A DNA stretch of 64,000 bases from assembly GCA_963169105.1 (NCBI GenBank), contig OY720640.1, forward strand, positions 118,282,085 to 118,346,084, in the 5' to 3' direction. Position numbers and translations under genes: made by a program. The notes beneath the pieces are model-generated. The model saw only the letters and a list, made by a program, of their open reading frames with translations. It was not told the origin of the DNA and did no database searches. Source of the DNA: Ceriagrion tenellum (taxonomy: Eukaryota; Arthropoda; Insecta; Odonata; Coenagrionidae). Shown in pieces: positions 12,703 through 24,773 of the stretch (position 1 is its first letter; the number at the start of each line of letters is the position of its first letter).

Positions 12703-13194
12703 GGTTAGTACGGCATTCAAGTGTCATTGTTTGCGTATTTTAATAATTTTTCTAGTAGGACGAAAGGACCAACTTGGGCCAAATTTCATTAAATTGCATT
12801 TATTTAAGGTTAGTCTTCACCGTGCATGCAGCAATGGAAACGCAACTAGGTTTATACTATTAAGATTTTCCTTAAGTAAAGCATGTTATGACTAAAGATA
12901 TTGGCGTGGTATTCGGAAGTTAGGCGAAATTATAATGAAATATGTCCATTTCGTTTGGTGTAGTGGTGACACCTTGATTTTGCTGGAGACAATTTAACTT
13001 AAAAGCATTATTTCTCGTTTGGAAGCCAAACTGTGCGCATATTATCGAATTACAACAAGATATATATACCTTAGTAAGCGGGAGTTCATAAAATATTAAT
13101 AACATCGCCAGAAAATAAAATACGTTTCGTCGACGGTCGGAAAACGATTCCTATTCTAGTTATTGCAAGAGGTCAGCATACTAATGATACCATT

Positions 13195-13447
13195 GTCACA
13201 TTTTTCGGAGAAGAAGGTAGTGGGGAGGGAAACCTGTGGTCGGCGCTAGCCTGCTCTTATCGAACGGCACCAGGGGCACCAAGGTTGAACGTCCGCACCT
13301 TGAGGGAGTGCTTCACTTGACCTTTTTTCAACATTTTACTGAAGAAGGAAATGGGATTTCCGCAAAAATTCGCCGGGATTCGAGCCCGAGCCAGGCAGGG
13401 TGGGAAGCCTGTATTCTCTACTAACAGAGGATCCCCGTTTCCCAAAA
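13195..13447 (-). mobile_element. tRNA-derived SINE (minus strand)
   Basis: Reading the minus strand from 13447, a tRNA-like head holds ggctcgaatccc, a good match to the polymerase III B box. A body of about 180 bp follows, shared in order with the SINE at 40185-40473 (an actcc...a block, ggtgcccctgg versus ggtccccttgg, gagcaggcta versus gagcaagcta, and a pyrimidine-rich end). It sits directly before the LINE RT fragment. Confidence 0.7.
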
Positions 13448-13449
13448 CC

Positions 13450-14759
13450 TTGCGGACTGATTGAAAATTATGCTGGCCCGATATTGCGATTTAGCGTCAG
13501 AAGCATCACCGTACTTGAAAATAGTATATGAAAAATCGCTAGCAGAACGTCGTGTCCCTTGCGATTGGAAAATCGCGAACGTTACTCCTATCTTTAAGAG
13601 CGGCGATAAGGAAGATCCAAGTAACCTAGACCTATCTTCCTCACGTCCATCTCAGGAAAAGTATTAGAACATATAATCTTCAGCACAATTATGAGGTATT
13701 TAGATATTCAGAACTTGTAAAGTCAAAACCAGCATGGATTCCGAAACGGCAGGTCCTATGAAGCTCAGCTAGCCCTTTTTCTTCACGATGTTCTTTCCTC
13801 TGGAGAAAGGTTCACCCAGGTAGACCCGATATTTTTAGATTTCAAAAAAAATTCGATGAAGTTCCGCATTCAAAAGTAATTATTAAGCTAAAAGCCTATG
13901 GAATACATCACTATATAATATGCTGGATTGAAGATTTCGTAAGTAACCGCGAACAGAGGGTAGTTCTAAATGGCGCTAGTTCAGATACAGTTAAGTCACA
14001 TTCGGTGTACCCCAGGGGAGTGTCATTTGTCTCTTATCATTTCATTTGTATATTAATGATATCATTACCGTCCTAACGAGCAACAATCACCTTTTCGCGG
14101 ACGACGCAGTATTTTACAGGCATATTAACACGGAGTTTGATAGAATTACGTTGAAGAAAGACCTAGATGCTGTAAACGAAAGGTGCGACACTTGGCAGTT
14201 AGATTAAATTTTCAAAAGTGTATGGTTATAAATTTTTCCCTTACAAGAGTAGGTACCTTTACCAACGAGACGTATAAAATTGATTAATAATTGTAGAGTC
14301 AGTTTCGAGTGACTGTTAATCAGGACTTGTTTTGGGGGAAGCATATACGTGAAATTTGCGGACAGGAAAATCGTAAATCAGGATTTTTTGAAAGAATACT
14401 AAGAAAATGTGGCAAGGAAGTAAAGGAGCGATGTTATTTTCCTCGTAGGACCCTTACGGAGTAGATACTAGTGACACATATAGATGGAATAGAGTTGAAG
14501 GCAGCTAGATTTGTTAATAATTGTAATGAAAAACATAGTAGTGTTACTAAATTGCTGAGAGATTAGGGTTGGAACCTATATCCAATCGAAGGGAAAATGT
14601 AGGTTAAATACTTTACGAATATTTGATTTAGACTATTTTTGCTGGACGCTCAACATATTTTGCTACAGCCAAACTACTATGGTAGAAACGATCACAGGGA
14701 TAAGATTAAAGTAATTGAATGTAGAACCGATAGATTTATAATGTCATTTTTTCCACGTA
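13450..14759 (+). mobile_element. LINE reverse-transcriptase pseudogene (CR1/Jockey-like)
   Basis: Translation across several frames gives VPCDWKIANVTPIFKSGDKE, then a decayed RNA-binding block, LDFKK.FDEVPH (first catalytic region), GVPQGSV-like sequence, LFADDAVFY (the FADD catalytic motif), LKKDLDAVNERCDTWQLD and HIREICGQENRKSGFF. A late FFPRT motif lies at 14748. Numerous frameshifts and stops are present. The 5' half is absent and a MITE interrupts it at 14760. It once encoded the polymerase of a non-LTR retrotransposon. Confidence 0.88.
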
Positions 14760-15893
14760 CAGTCGGATTCAAATGAATGGCAAAGAATCGAGTGCTTACG
14801 CTTCTCATGGAAATCGAGTTTCACTTACGGCGCTGTTATTCGTTGCTAGGCGCCGCTACATATTCTGCTGTTTATTCTGATAATGACGAGATGACTGAGA
14901 GCGCCCGAAATCACTAAAAGTAACGTCAAAATAACAATACTTTTTTTGCGAAGGCAGAATTTTACATCTGAATAAAATACGACTTTCAAAAATCCTCATA
15001 TTTCATCCCAATATCATAAAAAAAACAAAATATTAAAGTTAACGGAACATGAAGAAGTTAGCGTGCTTTTTGCGTGCTTTTTAGGATATTCCCGCTAAAT
15101 CAGGTAAGACTAGATCAAATACTTACATCATTCTCAGAGTACGAGGGTACAACCAGTACTTTCAAGAAATGGACTTAACTCATGAGGAAGTTAATCATCA
15201 TGAAGAGCATAAATATAGCTTATCAGCTTGATCATACAGAACAAATGACAGCTCACTTCCGGGGTCCTAATGAATACCTCTATCAAAATTAATATCCTGC
15301 AACTGGTACTATTCTCGTTAACTTTCCAGTGATTAGCCATGGCAGTCATCTAAACATAAGTTCACATAAACGACCAGATATAGAACAAGCACCGCACAAT
15401 ATTAACTTTTCTGCAAAGATATTGAAACCGACTTATAAATGGCACGAAGTAATTGCATATTAACCTTAGTTTTATGAAAGTGGCAATGAATTATAGGCAT
15501 GTGTCCGAACACCAAATACGATCAGCTGGAATAACAATGACATGCTGCGACATATTGATTAATGGACACATCAAACTTTATAATTAAACGCAGATCGTTC
15601 CTTGCATACGAATACGACAAAAACTACGCAATATATTCATTTAGGGTGACAGTTGTGATTAACAACCAATAATTTTCTATACTCAAATCGAAAATCCAAA
15701 CAAATGAAATTTCAATGACGATTTAGTACAATACAAGCAATTGCTCAACTATTACCATTTGAATACGTGCAAATAAACAGCAGAATAGGTAGCGACGCAT
15801 AGCAACGAATAACAGCGCCGTAAGTGAAACTCGATTTCCTTGAAAGCGTTAGTGGCGCCGCTCGATTCTTGGCAATACATTTGAATCTGACTG
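14760..15893. mobile_element. Tc1/mariner-like MITE with 130-bp inverted repeats
   Basis: The left end (cagtcggattcaaatg) and right end (catttgaatctgactg) are inverted copies. The similarity continues inward for about 130 bp, including the identical 20 bases starting gaaatcgagtttcacttacg on one arm and inverted on the other. Both ends are flanked by TA (gta|CAGTC ... GACTG|tac), the target duplication of Tc1/mariner elements. The 1134-bp element has no transposase. It interrupts the LINE remnant just upstream. Confidence 0.85.
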
Positions 15894-18575
15894 TACTTTT
15901 GTACGCTTCAAGTTTGCACAGTTCAACGCAGGGGAGTTTTCTTTAAGCAGTTCCCCCGACCTACTGCGTAGTCGAAGGAAGTCGGGTAGTGTTGTTTTGC
16001 ATAACATAACGAATATAACCCCTAGAACCACCCATGATATCAAGCTAGGAATCACACGCCCTGGGATTGACTATGGTGCTTTCTAAGCCCCGTAGTTTCG
16101 GAGTTACAAATGGTCAAATTCGGAAAGTTCGTTTTCACAGTCCGTACTCTAAATTTAATAACCATGACGCCGAGGTTTTTCAAAATGGCGGATGCTCAAC
16201 CCTGACACCAAAGTTAAACTCTTCAAAATGGATTTCGACGACTATAACCCTGGGAAGTAAACAGTTTTTTCAGGAAATTTTTTCACATTTTCAGGGCGGA
16301 GCCCTCTACCGAGCGAAGCGAGTTGTCTTTTATAACCTATTTCGAGAAGTAAAGTAGCTGCTGTGCGTACCATACGTTGGCATACCATAGGCTACGAGTC
16401 ACATTCGAGAAAGGCCGTTGCGGTACGCATTGTCCATTCCCTCTTGGGCTCGAGAGAAGCAGGGGAAGATCACGCGTGTCTCGCATCTCTCAAATGAAAG
16501 TTCATCAAAGCATATTCATCTCGGTTGTTGCTGACGCATTGGAGATAACCGTTCATTCATTTCTTCTTTCCAATTCCCGACTAAGACTTTGAAATAATAA
16601 TTAATAATCTTGGCCCCAAATATAAACATGATTGTAGAAAAACTTTACTCTTTGTATGTTGGAGTCTCAACTGAATCTCATTAAATTAATTTTAGGTTTT
16701 GCTCTTTCGCCGCTACAGCAATAGAATACGTTAACCTGCACCCGCAGTTCACGTGGTTGCAACCCTCACCGGCTGGGGGATGTATCCTTTTTCAGAGATC
16801 GAATAATGTCGTTTCTATCTGTGCCAATTTGTCTTAAAGCCGCGCCCGTGAAAAAAAGGGTTCCCTCCGAAATTTCTGTTCCACATTTGGAAATACGTTA
16901 TGGCCTTCTAATTCCACTTTTACTTAGTTGAAGATGGTTTGAAGCTTTACGCCAATTGCCATTATGTACCTCGAGTCATAATTCAACAGTCAAGGGCATT
17001 CAGCAAACGAGAGCCATAATAGTATTCCGTCGTTTCCCTAATCTTTTGCCCCGGTTGAATTTCCCATCCGTTCCAGTTGCACAGTCCGAACGTGCGTGTG
17101 AAATGGCGAGGAATACGCATTGGATTTTTTTGCCTTGGTGCGTAAGTAAAACTTACTCTTCAAGTCTCCTTCCGTGAGTCAGAAAAAGGTTTGTTTCTTT
17201 CGGGAAACCAAGCAGATAGACTGCGTTACAAACTCAAGAGGATCACTTGAACGCAATTAGTTGAACCTGCCAGTGACAAGTGAGAGATATCCAACTGATA
17301 CGAAAAATCTATATAGGAGTTAGCAGTGACTAGTGGTGGCTGATAGTTAGCTATTAAGTCCGCTGAGTGAGTGAAACAATTCTGTTGTGTCAAGCCACTT
17401 TGTTGACAGTGTTAAAATTCTACTCGATCTTCGTGAATTGTAGGTGAACGTGTGTTTTAAGAGGAGACGTTTTTAAAGTATTGAAAGTTTTACCTACCGT
17501 GAGAAGACACCTAAGGTAAAACATTGACTTTCCTCGTGGCTTAAAACTACGCATAGTTTTTTAACACACATTCATTTCATGGTTATTCTTCCACCGATAT
17601 TTTTAAGTGCTTCAACTCAATGACAAGGTGATATAGACTGTATTTTTGGGTGTTTCACCGTGTTGCTGTCTTTGATAACAGCAGTTAGGCCTGCGTTCCA
17701 TCAGGCGTCTTCGGGTCGAAACATCTATCCTGCAGCCTATATCATCGGAACACCGCGGGAGCCTTCGCACCATCAATGGATATGGTCCTGGATATCCCAT
17801 TGAGGAATATAGAAGCCTTCCTCACCACGAATTTGTGGCACAGCAAGTGATGTATTTGGCATTTTATGTGGTGTGTTCAAGTGTTCTAGTGATTAGATAA
17901 AATATGAACTACAAGAAATATCTGATCGCTCGCATTGACGAGTAAAATGTATCAAGTCATTTTGTGACCTACGAGGATAGTGCTCGAGAGAACGTGTCAG
18001 CGGACCAAGAAAGGGAAGAGGGACGAAAGCTAGGATTAAATTCTTATTCAGGTTGGCCAGTTTTTTTTCTTTTTTTTGTATCGTTTTCAAATCCTGTCTA
18101 AATTCGATCCATTTTCAGGAATTTGAAACGGTAACCATGCAGAAGTGTGGATTTTATTTCTCTCTAATGTATTTTCTCTTTACCTTATGATTTAATGAAT
18201 AAGTCGTGATTTTCATTCCCCTCCTGAGGATTAAACATTATTGATTTACCAAGGACAAAATTTGTAAGTGAAAGAATTTTTTTATTGGTCTAGCTTATCG
18301 ATTTATTTTCCCAGAAGCTATTGCTCACTCAGTTGAATTACTGTTTCTTATTCCGATTAGCTTCACTAGTTCCTTACCGTTGTGTAAGTCGTGGGTATTT
18401 TTCACCCGCATTAGCGCCTGCCTTTAGTCACCTTGGCAAATCTGATATCAGCTAGGTTTAGCGTAAACAAAATTCGTTTCTCTTCACCTACCGGTCACTT
18501 ATTAATGATGACGATGGCTAACATTACCATCGTAACAAACATACATTCGGATGAAGGTTGTCTTCGGTTTTCTGG
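15894..18575. other. Unassigned 2.7 kb
   Basis: Contains 60-96-codon frames without recognised domains. A compact block at 16293-16331 holds the near-palindromes gggcggagccc and cgagcgaagcgag. A TATA-like ctatatagg occurs near 17311 without a gene assigned to it. No splice-supported exon was found. Confidence 0.4.
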
Positions 18576-18695
18576 GGTTTCCTCCGCGTTGTTTCATCTT
18601 GAGGACGATATGTATCATATTTAATATTATTAACTTAATTTAATTAATATTCATTTAATGTTATCCTCAAGATGAAACAATATGGCGGAAACCTC
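18576..18695. repeat. Foldback (inverted repeat) of two 30-bp arms
   Basis: The left arm, ending ttgtttcatcttgagga (about 18576-18605), is mirrored by tcctcaagatgaaacaa at the start of the right arm (18664-18695). The outer part, ggtttcctccgcg versus cggaaacc, also pairs. An AT-rich loop of about 60 bp separates them. It is probably a small MITE or a hairpin. Confidence 0.75.
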
Positions 18696-18699
18696 GGAA

Positions 18700-19545
18700 A
18701 TTCGATGACTCCCCCTTCATCTTAGCCCCGCGAATGCCTGCATCACATACAATCGGATGCCAGAAAATAACTAATAAATTCAGGCTTTACTTTGTGGAAC
18801 CTCTCCATATCGGAAATTAAAAATAAACTAGAAACTAACTATTATAAACTATCCATTACTATAAAATAAGTATTTTCAATAGTTAATAAAATAAGTTTAG
18901 CTGGGTAGAAAAGATACCATGGCGGGTATCTACCGGGTTTACGAATGACTTATTCTTACTGTTTAATGGTATTGAATACATTTGGTAAAGAGCAAATGAA
19001 CTATTCGGCAAACGCTTATAATGAATCTGTTAAGAAAGTTAAGAATAATGATTTATACTTCTTTCATTAATTTTCGGCTGTTTTTGGACCTTCCTAAAAT
19101 TGTATTATTTCATCCATAATAATGATAGTCTCATGGCCATGGCCTCTGATATTAAAATGAGTCAGTTCTCATTAGGAGAAGAGAGAACTCAGGTAATGAC
19201 ATGTGAATGGCTTATTACTGTCACATAATTTGCAAACTTCCTTCTTCATGGCAAGAGTACACTCGTGGTACATAAGCATTTGGTAATTGATATTTGGTTT
19301 GGTATATGATCCAAACAATATATTTTTTACACTTTCATATAAGTATTCTTCTCTAAGGAGTGTCGTTATTTTTGGAGCGTCGGCGATGAGGTAAAAACGA
19401 TATTTTTTTCCGAAACCCATATTTTCCCGAAGAGAAACTGATTTATTCAATTTTCTCTGGAGTAAGTGATTATCCTTCGATCCAAGCACTAATCACATAA
19501 ATTTGCTCACCTTGTGGATTGTGGAGCAGTTTTAAAATACCTGTT
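18700..19545. other. No feature recognised
   Basis: AT-rich. A 105-codon minus-strand frame at 19172-19489 has no recognisable domain and no splice-site support. Confidence 0.4.
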
Positions 19546-19546
19546 T

Positions 19547-19603
19547 ACGCCATCTCGTTATTAGTCAATCATATTCAAGGCGGGAATCCTTAATAAAATA
19601 AAA
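19547..19603 (+). repeat. Dispersed repeat fragment, copy 1
   Basis: acgccatctcgttatta ... ggcgggaatccttaataaa is shared with 19952-20010. This points to two old insertions of one small element or a local duplication about 405 bp apart. Confidence 0.6.
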
Positions 19604-19951
19604 ATTTGAAATTTTCAAATAATTGTTATTACTGCCGACAATTGTATCCTAAAAATGAAAGCAACGGCATCATTTTATTTAATCACCCTAAAGATACCAA
19701 TAAAGGCCGACTTCAAATGTCACACTTCAAAAGTTTCCGTATGAGACGACATCCAGCTATTATTATCACTAGATTCTTTCCCTCTCAGTGAGCTCTTCTC
19801 AGTTTGGCTTTGTAATTTTCCCGAGAGTTAATTTTGACTTCCCTCTTAGCTAAAGAAGAATTAAAATTTACTCACATCTCGTATCGCTTGTTTTCAATAT
19901 TTGTGGCTTTTCCAAATAACTTTCCCATTGTAGTTAAGAAACATCTCCCTA

Positions 19952-20010
19952 ACGCCATCTCGCTTATTATCCAATGGTGGTATTGGCGGGAATCCTAAAT
20001 AATATAATAA
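19952..20010 (+). repeat. Dispersed repeat fragment, copy 2
   Basis: acgccatctcgcttattatc ... ggcgggaatcctaaataa matches 19547-19603 in the same orientation. Confidence 0.6.
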
Positions 20011-20148
20011 TACTGAAATCGTCGATAACTTTGTATTATTTCCAAGACTTTTTCGCTAAAAATTCAACCCAAATAGTTTCATCAATTTTAATTGTGCAAT
20101 GGCTTTCAACATATTTAATTTGAATTTAATTATGAAAATTTCCCTTGG

Positions 20149-20238
20149 TGACGTCATCCAGTTGTTAAAATCACGTGGTTTTTTCCCCCTCCAGATGATT
20201 TCCGTTCATTTCCGTTTCGTTCGTCTTCGGGGTCGGAG
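20149..20238 (+). promoter_or_regulatory. Promoter-like block with CRE, E-box and following 5' exon end
   Basis: A perfect tgacgtca (20149-20156) is followed 15 bp later by cacgtg (20172-20177). A short GC-richer stretch then ends ggtcggag directly before a strong donor, gtaagt, at 20239. This arrangement fits a TATA-less promoter with a short noncoding first exon on the plus strand, possibly spliced to the exon at 21528. No start codon is seen in the presumed exon. The assignment is inference from motifs only. Confidence 0.4.
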
Positions 20239-20746
20239 GTAAGTTCTCAGTCTCTGTCATCTAATGCTAATCATATTCTAGAACTTATATTTTACTGCTT
20301 AAGTGCACAGTACTGCTGTGTTTAGTGTTTAGATTTTCGACTTACTAAATATCGCGTTAGCACTTATGTAGTTCTTCAAAAAATGAATCACTTTTTTTGT
20401 CAGTAAACTTGATTTCTTCTTAGCCTTGGGAGCTGCAGTATGATTTTACTTGGCGGGAGATTTTTGTCCTAGAAAAGCTAAATACATTTTATGATTTACG
20501 GAGCGTTAGCTATCGCGGCCTTTTGAATTTTTGAATTCCTTTTAATATAAAAATCAATCTGCCTCTTCAATTGTTAAATGTTCAACGTGAGCTTAAGGAC
20601 CGTGATGAATGGGCTGTATTCATTTGAAGATGAGTGTGTAATTGTCTTCGTCAGTGATGATACTAAATAATTCATTAGGTTACAGCAAGAGTGGAAATAT
20701 TGTCACAAAGGAAATGGTTCCAGGCTTGACTTTGTGGAAGTAATTC

Positions 20747-20807
20747 CTAGTAACTTAAAACTCCACTATAGTCCTATAGTGGAGTATATAAAGTTTTATT
20801 TAAGTTA
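20747..20807. repeat. Perfect 11-bp hairpin inside a larger foldback
   Basis: ctccactatag-tc-ctatagtggag at 20761-20784 is a perfect inverted repeat with a 2-base loop. The flanks agtaacttaaaa and ttttatttaagttact pair imperfectly outside it. A tatataaag lies next to the right arm. It could be a MITE tip pair or a structured regulatory site. Confidence 0.65.
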
Positions 20808-21527
20808 CTGGAAATATTGTGTCAGTCTCTCTTTAATGGAGTTTATTGTTACTAGTACTAGTTAGGAGATTATTGCCGTTCTAGAAAACTTGGACGATCC
20901 TTCAAATAAGATTTTACATAGTCGATAAGCGATCTATTTGTCGATATTCTTGGTAGGGGAAAATTATCTCCCTTCATTTATTTGAAATCCACCTCGTGTT
21001 ACTTTTATTGGAAATCACGCCAACAGTCGCCTTTCCCGGCGTTTCTTGTGTCTTTTTGATCTTATCATGTATGTTTTGCTCGTAATGTTTACTCATTTCG
21101 CTCTTTATTTTCGTTCATCGATGTTACTCCATGCTTTGAATGGTTTTCCGAATGAGTTCAAGGCCAATATCCTTGTGACTTCATGTTGTTCAATAGTCTC
21201 ATATGACGCCCTCCCAGCCTTAAACCATTTGGCGATATTGCAGTTTGCAGTCAAATAGGCCGTAGTGGTGGACTGCATTAGACTGGTTCCATACTTACGA
21301 GTTCCTGGGATGAATCGGTTAGACCGCTTTTAATTTCAACTTCATCCTTACAGTGAGACATGGATTTTCATAATCCACATCTCCTATTACCATCATGATA
21401 TCAGTTTTAGAAACTATTTTTCAATTCACACGGCGCGCTTAAGTTTGGTATTTATCCACGCTTTTTACGACGTTTTAGTATACAGTTTCTCAGGACATTT
21501 AATTTACACCAATTTTTATCATTTCAG

Positions 21528-21631
21528 TGACAAAGATCCTGACGAAGAAGTTGATAGTGTCGTGTTAGCGTTGATTGTGATAGAACCCAGTCCAGCTGGA
21601 AGGGAAGGAAATCCAGATGAAATAAACAGCG
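21528..21631 (+). CDS. Exon-like acidic coding segment of unknown gene
   Basis: A 104-bp open segment lies between a good acceptor (pyrimidine-rich ...tatcatttcag) and donor (gtgagt). It encodes DKDPDEEVDSVVLALIVIEP followed by SPAGREGNPDEINSG. Acidic leaders with alternating hydrophobic residues occur at the N-termini of piggyBac-derived proteins, so a domesticated transposase gene is one possibility. The similarity is only compositional. Incoming phase is 2 and outgoing phase 1. Neighbouring exons were not identified apart from the possible noncoding exon ending at 20238. Confidence 0.4.
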
Positions 21632-21639
21632 GTGAGTAA

Positions 21640-22904
21640 CATTGTTACCTCATTTAATGTTCATAATTGTATCTTTTGCTGTGGGTAAATTGCCTATGCC
21701 AAAATAACGTTTGGAGTATACGTATTATTTGCTGTCGTTTATTAGGGCCGACGACCCAAGAGGGGCGCCGGGATATTCCTTATATGCTAGCTACCTCACG
21801 TCACCGAGTTACTTTTCATACAACCGCGATTTTCTAGCAAAACCGTTCGTAGTGACCCGAGGAAATATATCTAATTTTCCGCATTAGTCGGCAGAAATGT
21901 TAGTAACCTTCCTATACTTGGAAACAATGAGCCTAGTTAAAACATTCGCTAATGAATACGTGTTAAGTTCACTCATTTCGCAGACTTTGAGAATGTGCTC
22001 CGAAATTTTGCGTAGTTTTGGATATAGGTTTGGCAATTACTGGATTGGTAGATTTTCGCTATGAATCGCAGGTTGCTACCTAAAATTTCGATTGGCGGCT
22101 TTAGCCCCAATAAATGTTAGGGCAGGACTTTGTGAACTACTCGCTAAGTGGAAATGCACTTTGTAAATAATCTTTGAAATGAAGTTTAGTGCACCTTTTA
22201 ACGTGCCCATGGGGCACAAGCACTCTTCCTCTTAAGCTGTATTTGTGTCATCTCGTTTCCTCATCATTGGGTATTTACAAGTAAAAGTTTCTGGCTTAAG
22301 TTAGTGGAAGATGGTATATGAAATTCAATGTTGACATAAAAATTATTGGACTGCAACCACATGAGTATACATGTACACTCATGTTGTTTACATGAACAAC
22401 GTAAGGGGTAATAGCTTAGATTTTATAAAAATTCCGAGATCGTGAATTTAGTAAAAACTTATTGCAACCTTGATAATGACTTCACATTTGACTCACAATT
22501 ACCGCTGATGCCATTAGCATTTTGATGTTATTTACGTCATGTCATGTACGATGTTTGTCTTGCGTCATAGCATTTCCCTTGTCATCTCGTTTCACGCCCT
22601 TTTTTCTCCCCCCTCTCTCGCCCTCTTTCCTTTAAATTCTAACATACATAGGCATGACCTTCCTCCCACTCTCCTTTTCTTCCTTTTCAACCAAGCCTCT
22701 CGATTTCTTCCATTGCCCTCTCTCTCTCTCTCTCTCGCCTCCCAATCTCAGCCATTGCTGTGTGTATATGGACAATCAAAGAAAGGAATAATACTTTAAT
22801 ATTGGCATACTTTTGTCGAAACCATGGTCGATATTAATCAAACAGCGTGGAAAGTACAAAGCAACATTTTATGTTGTTTGTTATTAACCTGCCGATATGT
22901 TGGT
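21640..22904. other. No gene recognised; contains a CT microsatellite
   Basis: The plus-strand frame at 22539-22799 is a pyrimidine-rich low-complexity translation. A (TC)n run of about 10 repeats lies near 22716-22737. No convincing exon was seen. Confidence 0.45.
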
Positions 22905-23480
22905 CTACATCTACGAAATATCGTGTAAGCCACCATAAATCTTTAATCCAATATATCATATGGTGATATATTCCATAGCCTTTCAGCTTAACAAGTAATT
23001 TCGAAAGTGGAACTTTATGAAAGGCTTTTTACAAAACTAGACAATATTGCGTCTAACTGCACGAGCCCATATCCAGGGGAAAGAATATCGTGAGGAAAGA
23101 GGGCTAGCTGGGTTTCGCAGGACCTGAATTTTCTGAATCCATGCTGGTTTTAAATCGACAAGTTTAGGCTATCTAAATACCCAATAGTTGAATTGACGAT
23201 TATGTGTTCCAATATTTTGCTCGAGACAGATGTAAGGGAGGTAGGTCTGCAGTCGCAAGGATCTTCCTTATCACTGCTCTGAAAGATAGGTGGAACGTTC
23301 GCTATTTTCCAATTTTAAGGGACCTGATGTTCTGCTATAGATTTTAAAACTATTATTTTTATTACGGAGCTATTTCTGACACCAATTCTTTGTAAAATCG
23401 GGCGGGAATTCTATCGGGACCAGTTGATTCCTCGAGTCTGGTTCGAGTTCCTCGAACCCTCCTTACGCCGTCCAACATAT
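22905..23480 (-). mobile_element. LINE RT fragment with internal deletion (minus strand)
   Basis: The minus strand carries aacattccacctatctttc-type sequence equivalent to DWKIANVPPIFQSSDKED. It continues through SKFKPAWIQKIQVLRNPA-like residues and KLLVKLKGYGIYHHMIYWIK, then jumps directly to the LINE 3' tail (ggtggcttacacgatatttc, gtagatgtag). The same palm-proximal sequence occurs at 13600-13950. The RT catalytic part is missing between them, so this copy lost about 1 kb or was copied from a deleted template. Confidence 0.8.
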
Positions 23481-24773
23481 TTTGCACGCATTTAAAAACA
23501 GGCCCTCCATCCACTTTTCTATCTTCTCCGAATTTTCCGCCATAAGCCTCCTTCCCTTCCTTGTCTTATCCTACGTGTCCTCATTCGTCTCCCTTGCTAC
23601 CTATTTCAATTCTCTATTCGTCTCCAAAACATTATGTCAAAAACCGCCTGTTCAGGTAAATCCTGTCTCCGCAACGACCAAGTTTCCAACACATCGAGCT
23701 CCATGTTCCTTATTAGTTTTCTGCACTTCTTGGCGTGCGATAAAATTTTCTCACTCTCTGTTGTGTGCTTTTTGTATCGCATTTCGGTGGAATTTTACTT
23801 CTTTTTAAATCTTAATGATTTCCACGGAAGCGTATCTTTAACCCTGTTTTCTTTCCTGCACTGGTTGCTCTTGATCATTTTACACATTGCTAAACTTCCT
23901 TGCGCTAATCTGATATCCACTTGGGATACTGAATTCTTTATTTGCTGGACCGTATCTATATTGATTTTGCCTGTGTACGTTATCTCTATAATTTAAACTC
24001 TTGCGTAGGACTTGAGTGGAGAGCCAGGTGAAAATAATATGCTCCGTGACATGCTGTAACTCGCCCAATTCGAATTTTAAAATTTATCTTAGCCTATAGG
24101 ATATGCTCCCGCCGTACTCAGTGTCTTTCTTTCACGAGCTGTTGTTTTTACGTTTTTCGTGAAACTTTTTCTGAGGAAATGTGAGTTTCCTTTGCGTGTC
24201 GTGCATTTCTCGGGTAAGCTCCCAAGCATTGACTCAAATGCAGCGTACACGAGATGAGACCTAGGGAGAGTAAAATAACATTTCTTTTGCACTTATTCGT
24301 CCGAAGTCCCTTAAACCCACTGTCCCATGTCCCGATGTATATTTTTCCGTTGAAATATTTGATGACTATTGTCGACCGAGTCCCGATGGAAAATACACAT
24401 ATATTGTGGTAATCTTTTTACATTTTCTATAGAAAACAAATGTTGCATTTTTGCTACGGTGAGAGTTTAGGGTCAGTTGAAAGAGTGCGGTAGGATTTTC
24501 TATTTACGATTTATTTCATTTTTATTTCCTTTACAGCTGTAAAACTTCCTCATTTATTCAATATAACCATATTTTGATGCATTCCTTCTATATGTTCCCT
24601 TTTTTCCTTAGGCTAAGAAGTGTAGCGGTGTTATTCCGAGTACATGTTGCATAGACGCTTTGAAAAAAAGGTGATAAAGATATTTCATTCCATTAATTTG
24701 TCACTAGCGCTTTCTTCTAGGCCGTTTTTAAAAATAAAGCTACCGTGAATTTATTTCCTCTAACCTCCCTCAC
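23481..24773. other. Mostly unassigned; minus-strand LINE-like scraps
   Basis: Two overlapping plus-strand frames (108 and 120 codons, 23482-23996) read as hydrophobic low-complexity protein and are probably the antisense of a basic minus-strand sequence. The minus strand at 24089-24292 includes KKCYFTLPRSHLVYAAFESM, which resembles the LINE block ERCYFTLVRPHLEYAASVW. No intact gene is visible. Confidence 0.4.

Noticed and set aside
8480..14759. One continuous LINE from the endonuclease at 8.5 kb to the RT at 13.5 kb
   Set aside because: Orientation agrees, but 4 kb of unassigned sequence plus a SINE lie between, and no joint or flanking duplication shows a single insertion.
17305..17350. 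TATA box and initiator for a host gene
   Set aside because: A ctatatagg motif exists, but no initiator at the right spacing and no downstream coding exon were found.
22539..22799. 86-codon plus-strand frame
   Set aside because: Low-complexity pyrimidine-rich sequence including a CT microsatellite; no splice or domain support.
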